From the NCBI RefSeq assembly GCF_004167665.1, contig NZ_SEWE01000021.1, positions 1-64,000 of the forward strand: 64,000 bases of DNA, given 5' to 3'. The notes beneath the pieces are model-generated. The model saw only the letters and a program-made list of their open reading frames with translations, ran no database searches and was not told where the DNA came from. The DNA is from Hymenobacter persicinus. Lineage in GTDB: Bacteria > Bacteroidota > Bacteroidia > Cytophagales > Hymenobacteraceae. This document shows positions 26,360 to 32,930 of this stretch, in pieces (position 1 is the first letter of the stretch; the number at the start of each line of letters is the position of its first letter). Made by a program: the position numbers and the translations under genes.

Positions 26360-27001
26360 TTAGCTCAACTCGGCAAAATCCAGGTCCAGCAGGTCAAATT
26401 CGGCCCAGCGGTGAAAGTCGAAGTGCCACCACTCCCCGGCGTAGTTGCCAAAGCCGTGGCGGGCCAGCACGGTCAGCAGCAGGGTGCGGTAGTGGCGCAC
26501 CGCGGCCGGCACCGGCTCAAAGTCGGCGTGGGCGGCGGGCGTGAAGTCGTCGAAGTCGGTGGGGGCGGGCACGGGCCGGCCGGTGGCCAGCGTCACCAAA
26601 GCCGCGTCCACGGAGCAGCCCCGGTTGTGGCGGGAGCCGCGCCAGGGCGGGGCGGTGTAGGTTTCATTTTGTACGTGGTTCCACATGCGCACCGTGGCGC
26701 GGTAGGGCCGGTAGGCATCGAAGACCAGCAGCCCCAGTCCGTGCCCGGCCAGCTCCCGCTGGGCTTCCCGCAGCGCCTGAGCCGCCGGCCGCCGCAGATA
26801 CGCGGCCGCCCTGGCGTAGAGCGGCACTCCCAGCAGGTTGTGGGCCGTGGCGTAGCGGATATCCAACCGCAGGCCGGGAATAAAGCCGCTCAGATCAACC
26901 AGGGCCTGCTCGGGATTCTGCCGCACCCACTGCCGGTACTGGGCCGCCGTCAGCACCACGGGCGCGCCGGCCGCACTGGGCGAAACGTCAGGGCTGGTCA
27001 T
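26360..27001 (-). CDS. D-alanyl-D-alanine dipeptidase (VanX/DdpX family)
   Basis: 213 residues. The active-site segments are FDAYRP with the transition-state Arg, the zinc motif SRHNRGCSVDAAL (S-x-H-x-x-G-x-x-x-D) and the C-terminal EWWHFDF that supplies the general base Glu and the third zinc ligand. The enzyme hydrolyses D-Ala-D-Ala. No signal peptide is evident. No VanH/VanA ligase genes are nearby, so recycling of stem-peptide D-Ala is more likely than glycopeptide resistance. Its start overlaps the 3' end of the decayed serine hydrolase gene by 14 bases. Confidence 0.93.
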   Translation of the reverse strand: MTSPDVSPSAAGAPVVLTAAQYRQWVRQNPEQALVDLSGFIPGLRLDIRYATAHNLLGVPLYARAAAYLRRPAAQALREAQRELAGHGLGLLVFDAYRPYRATVRMWNHVQNETYTAPPWRGSRHNRGCSVDAALVTLATGRPVPAPTDFDDFTPAAHADFEPVPAAVRHYRTLLLTVLARHGFGNYAGEWWHFDFHRWAEFDLLDLDFAELS

Positions 27002-27560
27002 AGGGAAGCTTGAAGCGGCTCAGGGCGGCGGGGGCGACGCAGCTCCGCGTTGAGCGGATACTGGCCACAAACTCGTAGAGCCGGTTAAAGGTGTCATTAT
27101 CACTTACCAGCAGCACCTTGCTAATGTATTGCCCGATACTGGCCTTGCCAGTGGCGCTGCTTGTATCACGCTCCACGCGGGTTTGCCCGACAAAGGTCGA
27201 ATCGATGCGCAGCGGGGAGTTGAGGGTGAGGCCGGGAATCCGGTAGCGCAGCCCCCGCAGCTTTTGCAGGGCCAGCACGGCGGCGGGCAGCTTCACGGTG
27301 CTGGCCGGGTAAAAGTACTGCCGGGGCCGCCCCCCGTAGCGGAACGTGCGAAAGTGGGGCCGGTTGCGGGCGTCCCGGTCGATGCGGGTGGAAAGCACCT
27401 GCAAGCGGTAGCGGCCCGGCTCCCGCCCGACCCGGCCCAGCCGCGTGGCGTCGGCGCGCAGCAGGCGCGGCAGCGGATTGCCGCGATGGGCTTGCACCGG
27501 GGCCGCTACCACTTGCAGCCCGACCACAATCCACCCCAATCCAAAACGAGAAGCCAGCAT
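26988..27560 (-). pseudogene. Truncated, frameshifted serine hydrolase (beta-lactamase2-like)
   Basis: Read straight, the frame gives 190 residues: a signal peptide (LASRFGLGWIVVGLQVVAAPVQA), the S-x-x-K motif YPASTVKLPAAVLALQKL and the SDN motif in VSDNDTFNRLYEFV. The family consensus then fails. Shifting frame at about 27066 restores GQYPLNAELRR, which fits the expected continuation, so one G appears lost from a GGG run. The C-terminal third with the third catalytic motif is absent, and the next gene begins at once. The N-terminal part could still be expressed. A penicillin-binding-type fold is all that can be said. Confidence 0.75.
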
Positions 27561-27566
27561 ACGCCG

Positions 27567-27574
27567 GAAAGATA
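27567..27574 (-). promoter_or_regulatory. -7-like box (TATCTTTC) 6 bases before the start
   Basis: On the minus strand this near-consensus TAnnTTTG box ends six bases before the ATG at 27560 of the serine hydrolase relic. Confidence 0.3.
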
Positions 27575-27622
27575 CGCTTCCGGGGCATGCTGGCTTCACT
27601 TCGGGGCAAGTCACTAAAGAGC

Positions 27623-27883
27623 TTACTGGCCTTTCGGGCTGCCGTCTTCGTCGGAGTCGGGGCCGCCTTCGAGGCCGTTGGTCTGGCTGGCGTCGCCGTA
27701 GCTGCCGCGGATGCCCTCACCATTGCCCAGGTTGCTCTGGGTGCTGGTGGGCGGCGAGGCTTCGCCGGCGGCGGGGCTTGCGGCCGCCGCCGAATCGTTC
27801 TGGCGGCCTTCCTGCTCGGAAGCCGCGCTGGGCGTGCTGGGGGTGGACTGGTCGGGGGTGGGGTTTTCGGGGGTATTGGCCAT
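27623..27883 (-). CDS. Small disordered hydrophilic protein (86 aa)
   Basis: No family recognised. It starts at the ATG at 27883 and reads MANTPENPTPDQSTPSTPS, then Ala-, Ser-, Gly- and Asp-rich sequence to the acidic end GPDSDEDGSPKGQ. There is no signal peptide, Cys or hydrophobic core, so it is predicted to be disordered. It is adjacent to a second protein of similar character (27957-28256) on the same strand, 73 bases away. It could be a desiccation- or stress-related hydrophilin; that is only an idea from composition. Confidence 0.6.
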   Translation of the reverse strand: MANTPENPTPDQSTPSTPSAASEQEGRQNDSAAAASPAAGEASPPTSTQSNLGNGEGIRGSYGDASQTNGLEGGPDSDEDGSPKGQ

Positions 27884-27956
27884 GGGAAACAGAATCAGGA
27901 GGGGAAATAAAAAGGGAAAGGCAAACCGGCGTAGTCCGGGTTGGAAGCGGGGTGAA

Positions 27957-28256
27957 TTACAGCGGAACCTGGCCGGTTTCGCCACCCGACACGCCGGTGC
28001 CGCTGCTGGTAGTGCTGCCGCCTACGTCGCCCTCGGCGGCATTGCCAGGCGCGTCGTAGGTTGTCCCGTGGGCCACGTTCTTGCCCTTAATGGCAGTGCC
28101 GCCCACCGTGCCGCCGCTGCCCGAGTTGTCGTCGGCGTTGGCTCCGGTGGAGTGGTCGCCGGGGGCCTGGCGGCCGTCGGGCTGAAATTCCTGGTTACGG
28201 CGCTGGTCTTCGGTTTGCTGGTCGAGCGGGGACTGGGAGGTGGGTTGGTCGGGCAT
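27957..28256 (-). CDS. Small disordered Gly/Thr/Gln-rich protein (99 aa)
   Basis: No family recognised. From the ATG at 28256 it reads MPDQPTSQSPLDQQTEDQRR, then a Gly/Ser/Thr-rich tail with no hydrophobic core. It shares the N-terminal style of its neighbour at 27623-27883 (a PTSQSPLDQQ-like opening against PTPDQSTPS), suggesting related small hydrophilic proteins in one transcript. An in-frame upstream start at 28307 would add a hydrophobic stretch but has no support. Confidence 0.6.
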   Translation of the reverse strand: MPDQPTSQSPLDQQTEDQRRNQEFQPDGRQAPGDHSTGANADDNSGSGGTVGGTAIKGKNVAHGTTYDAPGNAAEGDVGGSTTSSGTGVSGGETGQVPL

Positions 28257-28420
28257 GGGAGTAAGGCTAAGGAAGCGGAAGAAAACACCGGGGCCACGGC
28301 GGCGCACCGCCCGGCCCTTATGCTATACGCGCGCCCGCCGGCCTGGTTCGGGCTGGGGGTTTGCCGGACTTTACCCATCTTGCCCGGCTACTTACCCGTC
28401 ATTATCCGCCCCTTCCGCTT

Positions 28421-29502
28421 ATGTCCGCTCCTCCCGGCACCGATTTCTACTCTGCCAAATCCGATACCGAGCTGCTCTTTATCACCCAGAACGCCGCCTA
28501 CTACCACGCCGAGCTGGTGCAAGCCGCCCGGCGGGAGCTGCTGCGCCGCGGCGTGGCCCCCGACCGGCTCCTGCCCCCGGCGGCCCCCGCCCCTACCTTC
28601 GACGAACCGGTGGAAGCACCCGCGCGGCCCTGGCTGCGGCCGGTGATGGGCGCCGGGGTGGCAGCGCTGGCCCTGGTCACTTACCTGTTGTGGCCGGCGC
28701 CCGCGGCAGCGCCGCCCAAGCCCCGGCCGGCGCCCCCGGCCGAGCTGGTAGCCGTAGAAACCCACGTGCTGCCTTCCTTTGAGGCCCTCACTGAAACCCA
28801 GCTGCGCCAGATGCCCGCGGCCCTCCCCCCGGCGAGCAGGCCGACACCGCCGCCCGTCGCAAATACCTGCTGCTGGCCCGCCGCTTCTGGGACGCCGAAA
28901 ATCAGTCGGCCTACCTCTACGACCAGGTGCGGGCCGGCCGGGTTGCCCCCACCCTGCCGGGGCAGATTGACCTGACCCTCGACAAGTGGCGGCGCCTGAC
29001 CAGCGTGCTGGTGTACGACCATAAGCTTCAGCCCGGCATGACCACCCGCGTGCAGCTCATGCAGCAGGCCGCCCGGGTGCGGCGGGAATCCCTGGCCAGC
29101 ATGAGCCGGCTCTACGGTCGGGAGGAGCTGCCGCTCAACGACGAGCTGGTCTTTCTCAACGACTCGGTGCAGTACATCCGCCAGATCTTGCTGGGCGTGC
29201 CCGCGGCCCGGCGGCAGCGGCCCCGGCGCCAGCACCACGACTTCAGCGCCCTGACTCCGGAGGTGACCGTGGTGCAAACCCTGCCCGACCCTCACGGTAT
29301 TCACAACCCACTATACATACTCGACGGGGAGTTCCTGCCCAGTGACCCAAGCTCGGGCGCGGCCCCGGCCGTGGTGCGCGCGCTGAAGCCCGAGCAGATC
29401 AGCCGGATTGCGGTGCTCAAGCCCAAGCGGGCCACCGAGCTCTACGGTCCCCGCGCCCACGACGGAGCCGTGGTTATCGTCACCCAACCGGGCGCAAAAT
29501 AG
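28421..29502 (+). pseudogene. Membrane protein with TonB-plug-like C-terminus, split by a frameshift
   Basis: Two frames join into one protein of about 360 residues if one C is added to the C6 run at 28825-28830 (ALPP-GEQADTAARRKYLL). Residues 6-47 form a helical module (SDTELLFITQNAAYYHAELV ... ARRELLRRG) that recurs at the start of the next gene. A single membrane segment follows (about 70-90, VMGAGVAALALVTYLLW). The C-terminus resembles the core of a TonB plug (NPLYILDGEFLP ... ISRIAVLKPKRATELYGPRAHDGAVVIVT) but no barrel follows. Either a true frameshift or a homopolymer read error explains the break. It is probably co-transcribed with the rhomboid gene 43 bases downstream. Confidence 0.8.
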
Positions 29503-29545
29503 GTCCGGGCTTAAATCTTCTGCGCCGCTCGGCGGTTGCTTGCGT

Positions 29546-30370
29546 ATGGCCCCAGTTTCTTCCCCCGACGAGCTCTTTGCCCAGAAAACCGACGCGGAGC
29601 TCTTATACCTGGCGCAGAATGCGTTGCGCTACCCGCCGGCAGTAGGCGAGGCGGCGGTGCGGGAGCTCCAGCGCCGGGAGCTGGTGCCCGCGGCCCCGCG
29701 GCCCGGCACCGGCCACATTCTTCCGGCGCCGGCCGTGGAGCGGGGCCTGCTGGCCGAAATCGGGCAGCAGCTCTTCGGCTTGTCCCGGACCTACTTCGTC
29801 ACGCCCCTGCTGCTACTGCTCAATCTGGCCGTGTTTGCCGCCATGGTGGCCCAGGGCATGGATGCGTTTCATCCCGCGGCCAACACGCTCATTGCCTGGG
29901 GCTCCAATTTCTCCCCCCTGACCCTGCACGGGCAGCCCTGGCGGCTGCTGACCAGCTGCTTTCTGCACGGGGGCGTGGCGCACTTGCTGCTCAACTCCCT
30001 GGCCCTGCTGTTTTTGGGCCGCCTGAGCGAAACACTGGTCGGGCCGGGCCGGCTGCTGCTGACCTACCTGCTCAGCGGCATCGGGGGCAGCTTGTTTAGC
30101 CTCTGGTGGCACTCGGCGGGCATCAACTCGGTGGGCGCCTCGGGGGCTATTTTCGGGCTCTACGGCCTAGTGCTCATGCTGGCTCTGACCGGCGCCGTGC
30201 CCATGACCAAAGCTCAGCGCTACAGCCTAATCTGGCTCGTGCTGCTGCTGGTGCCCGGGGAGCTGGAAGCCGGCCTCAAAGCCACTACCGACAATGCCGC
30301 CCACCTCGGTGGTCTGGCCACCGGCCTGCTCGTGGGCGGAGTTTTTAAAGCCGTAGGTCCCCGCCGCTGA
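29546..30370 (+). CDS. Rhomboid family intramembrane serine protease
   Basis: 274 residues from the ATG at 29546. An N-terminal cytoplasmic module (DELFAQKTDAELLYLAQNAL ... AAVRELQRREL) precedes six membrane segments. The oxyanion motif HGGVAHLLLNSLALLFLG, the catalytic Ser in GASGAIFGLYG and the catalytic His in NAAHLGGLATGLLVG are all present, so it should be active. It cleaves membrane proteins within or next to the bilayer; its target is unknown. The upstream gene, a single-span membrane protein with the same N-terminal module, is a natural candidate partner (inference). Confidence 0.93.
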   Translation: MAPVSSPDELFAQKTDAELLYLAQNALRYPPAVGEAAVRELQRRELVPAAPRPGTGHILPAPAVERGLLAEIGQQLFGLSRTYFVTPLLLLLNLAVFAAMVAQGMDAFHPAANTLIAWGSNFSPLTLHGQPWRLLTSCFLHGGVAHLLLNSLALLFLGRLSETLVGPGRLLLTYLLSGIGGSLFSLWWHSAGINSVGASGAIFGLYGLVLMLALTGAVPMTKAQRYSLIWLVLLLVPGELEAGLKATTDNAAHLGGLATGLLVGGVFKAVGPRR

Positions 30371-30408
30371 AAAACAAGGCGTTGGCAGCCGGATTAAGTT
30401 GGGGTTTA

Positions 30409-30440
30409 TTGGGCTAATCAGCCGGCCGGGAATACCTTTG
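30409..30440 (+). promoter_or_regulatory. Bacteroidota-type promoter (TTG, 21 bases, TACCTTTG)
   Basis: TTG at 30409-30411 and an exact TAnnTTTG box at 30433-30440 with suitable spacing. The leader to the ATG at 30506 would be about 60 bases. Confidence 0.6.
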
Positions 30441-30505
30441 CGGCCGTCGTGCAACGTTTTAGCTAGGCTGCTCATCTTCTCCCCAACCCTTATTTCATCC
30501 GCATT

Positions 30506-31480
30506 ATGAAAACAGCACTACTTCGCTTCTCCCTGCTGGCCGCGGCCGGCCTGCTGACCCTGGGCACCGCGCGCGCCCAGCAAGCCGTGTCCAACGGCAC
30601 GCTCGAAACCTGGGTGACCCGCCACGGCGACGCGCCCACCGACTGGCTGACCTTCGACGACGCGCTGGCCGTGGCCCTGCCCGGCTTTCCGCTGCCGCCC
30701 AGCGGGGGCGTTACCAAGTCCACAGATGCCCACGCGGGCAGCTTCGCGGCCAAGCTCACCTCGGTGAACCTGACGTTTCCGCCCGTCGTCGGACCCGGCC
30801 TGCTGGCGTTGGGCACTAAAATCACCCAGAACGACGTCGACGCTGACACCCTGGACCTGGTCGGCGGCCTGCCCTACACCTCCCGCCCGGCCCGCATGCA
30901 GTTCTACTACAAGTTTGCCGGCACCGTCGCCACTTCCGACGACCGGCCGACGGCCAGCGTGGCCCTGACCCGCACCGTGGGCGGTGTGCGCCAGCTTGTT
31001 GCCAAGGGCCGGTTGTTTTTGCCCACTACTGCTACTACCTACACCCTGGCCACCGTGCCGCTGACCTACAAGTCCAGCGTCGTGCCCGACTCCATCCACA
31101 TCGTGTTTGCCTCCGCCGACGTCACCTACGACAGCAACAGCGACTTCACGGCGGGCAACTCGCTCTTCATCGACGACGTGGTGATGACCGGCACGGCCAC
31201 CGCCACCCGCGACGCCCAGCTCCAGGCCGCCGTGGGCGTGTATCCAAACCCGAGCACCACGGGGCTGTTTGCCCTGGCCGCCACCACGGAAACCAGCCTG
31301 CTCACCGGCGCTTACACCGTAACCGATGCCCTGGGCCGGGTGGTGCTCAGCCAGCCCGCCCAACCCGCCAACGCAACCGGCACCCGCCCCGTAGATCTGC
31401 GGAGCCAGCCGGCCGGCGTGTACTCGCTGCGCCTCGACACGCCGCGTGGCCCGGTAATGCACCAGCTCCTGATTAAGTGA
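30506..31480 (+). CDS. Secreted protein with T9SS type A sorting domain
   Basis: 324 residues. A Sec signal peptide (LLRFSLLAAAGLLTLGTARAQ) is followed by a jelly-roll-like region starting AVSNGTLETW that resembles carbohydrate- or surface-associated beta-sandwich domains (PCMD-like) and contains SLFIDDVVMTG. The C-terminal 80 residues form a sorting domain (VYPNPSTTGLFALAA ... PAGVYSLRLDTPRG). Export by the type IX system and surface anchoring are expected. No catalytic motif is visible. Its stop overlaps the GTG start of the next gene, so the two are translationally coupled. Confidence 0.88.
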   Translation: MKTALLRFSLLAAAGLLTLGTARAQQAVSNGTLETWVTRHGDAPTDWLTFDDALAVALPGFPLPPSGGVTKSTDAHAGSFAAKLTSVNLTFPPVVGPGLLALGTKITQNDVDADTLDLVGGLPYTSRPARMQFYYKFAGTVATSDDRPTASVALTRTVGGVRQLVAKGRLFLPTTATTYTLATVPLTYKSSVVPDSIHIVFASADVTYDSNSDFTAGNSLFIDDVVMTGTATATRDAQLQAAVGVYPNPSTTGLFALAATTETSLLTGAYTVTDALGRVVLSQPAQPANATGTRPVDLRSQPAGVYSLRLDTPRGPVMHQLLIK

Positions 31481-32829
31481 CCGACTCCCCCGCCCCTTCC
31501 GAGGACTCCCCAGACCGCCCTTCGCGCTGGCGCCGCTTGTCGGCGGCTGCCCGAAGGGCGGCATTGTTTCCCGTGACGGGCATTGACTACCTCTACCGCA
31601 CCGGGCAGGCCTACCGCCATTTCACGCTGCCCATCCTCAACGGGGCCATCGGCGACCAGCTAGCCGCCCGTCACGACCCGCGCGCCATTGCGTTCAGCTT
31701 GCGCCGCTACGGCCAGGACGTGGCCGTGGCCGACCTGCACCTGCCGCCAGCGCCCAACAAGACGGTGGTGTTTCTGCACGGGCTGATGGGCGACGAGCTG
31801 ATCTGGCAGGCCGGCTTCCCCGACGCGCCCCGCTACGGCCCCCTGCTTCAGCGCGAGGCCGGGGTGCAATGCCTGTACGTGCGCTACAACAGCGGCCTGC
31901 ACATTTCCGAAAACGGCGAACAGCTCAACCAGCTCCTCACCGAGCTCGTGACAGCCTACCCGGAAGCCACCCGGGAGTTGGTACTCATCGGCCACTCCAT
32001 GGGCGGGCTGGTCATCCGCAGCGCCGGCTACTACGGTACCCACCCTGAGCTGGCATCCTCAGACCCTTCGGCTCAGCCAGCGGCTCCGCTTTCCGGCCCC
32101 GGGTCCGAGGGCCCCGAGGCACCCAATGCACAACCCACTGCCCGGCCCGAAGCGCCCTGGCTGGCCCGGCTGAAATCGGTGTTTCTGCTGGGCGTGCCCA
32201 ACGAAGGCTCGTTTCTGGAGCAGAACAGCCACCTCACGTCGGTGGTACTGCGCAAGGTGAACGTGGCCCCGACCCGGTTGCTGAGCGACCTGATTGACCA
32301 GCGCAGCAACGGCATCAAGGACTTGCGCCACGCCCTTCTCGTGGCCCAGGACTGGCAGCACCCCCACGCCAACGACGTGCTGTTTGCCCCGCGCACGGTG
32401 GTGCCGCCCCTGCCCGGGGTGAGTTACCACGTGCTGGTGGGCTCCTTGCTCAAAACGGCCGGCTCAGCCCTCGACCACTACTTCGGCGACGGCCTCGTGG
32501 GCGGGGGCAGCGCCATCGGCCGGCTCTTCGGCGACCCCGCCCGGCCCGCCGATACCAACATTCGCACCCGGGTTTTCACCCAGCAGCACCACGGCAGCCT
32601 GCTTTCCAACCCGGAGGTGTATGCCTACCTGCGCGAGTGGGTGCGCTCCCCTGCCCCGCCCGAAGCCCCAACCGGTACGCCCGAAGACCTGACCGGGACG
32701 ACTGAAGCTTCAGCCAGAACAACCGAAGCCCCGGCCGGCACGACCCAAGCTCCAACCGGAGCCCCCGAAGCGCCGGCGGGAACGACCGAAGCCTCAACCG
32801 GGACGACCGAAGCACCAACCGGCAGCTAA
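31477..32829 (+). CDS. Alpha/beta hydrolase (esterase/lipase-like) with heptad-repeat tail
   Basis: 450 residues from a GTG that overlaps the preceding TGA (GTGA). The alpha/beta-hydrolase core shows the oxyanion strand VVFLHGLMGDE and the nucleophile elbow GHSMGGLVIR; a late His in QQHHGSLL may complete the triad. A Pro/Ala-rich insertion sits after the elbow. The last 56 residues are eight seven-residue repeats of the type TEAPTGT. There is no signal peptide, so a cytoplasmic or membrane-associated esterase is expected. Substrate unknown. Confidence 0.88.
   Translation: MTDSPAPSEDSPDRPSRWRRLSAAARRAALFPVTGIDYLYRTGQAYRHFTLPILNGAIGDQLAARHDPRAIAFSLRRYGQDVAVADLHLPPAPNKTVVFLHGLMGDELIWQAGFPDAPRYGPLLQREAGVQCLYVRYNSGLHISENGEQLNQLLTELVTAYPEATRELVLIGHSMGGLVIRSAGYYGTHPELASSDPSAQPAAPLSGPGSEGPEAPNAQPTARPEAPWLARLKSVFLLGVPNEGSFLEQNSHLTSVVLRKVNVAPTRLLSDLIDQRSNGIKDLRHALLVAQDWQHPHANDVLFAPRTVVPPLPGVSYHVLVGSLLKTAGSALDHYFGDGLVGGGSAIGRLFGDPARPADTNIRTRVFTQQHHGSLLSNPEVYAYLREWVRSPAPPEAPTGTPEDLTGTTEASARTTEAPAGTTQAPTGAPEAPAGTTEASTGTTEAPTGS
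32659..32826 (+). repeat. Eight tandem 21-bp (7-residue) repeats
   Basis: The coding tail reads PEAPTGT, PEDLTGT, TEASART, TEAPAGT, TQAPTGA, PEAPAGT, TEASTGT, TEAPTGS. The copies are diverged but in register up to the stop. Confidence 0.85.
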
Positions 32830-32871
32830 TCTGAAGTATCGGGGGAGCCGCGCCGGTCTTCGGGCCCGCAA

Positions 32872-32905
32872 AAAGCCCCGTAGCACTGGGCGACGGGGCT
32901 TTGGC
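32872..32905. terminator. Bidirectional terminator between convergent genes
   Basis: AAAGCCCCGT (32872-32881) pairs perfectly with ACGGGGCTTT (32893-32902). It lies between the hydrolase and the GH31 gene. Confidence 0.75.
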
Positions 32906-32930
32906 ACTACTTGGCTGAGCGGTTGACCGG

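Noticed and set aside
24294..26363. 689-codon plus-strand open frame that begins in the SusC relic
   Set aside because: Only the first 45 codons are plug-like. The rest is antisense to the GHL10 gene and follows a terminator.
26360..27001. Vancomycin-resistance island because of the VanX-like dipeptidase
   Set aside because: No VanH, VanA-type ligase or VanRS genes are nearby. D-Ala-D-Ala recycling explains it, and outer-membrane bacteria are naturally insensitive to glycopeptides.
32659..32826. Possible CRISPR array
   Set aside because: The repeats are in-frame coding heptads without spacers. No CRISPR-like repeat-spacer pattern exists elsewhere in the window.
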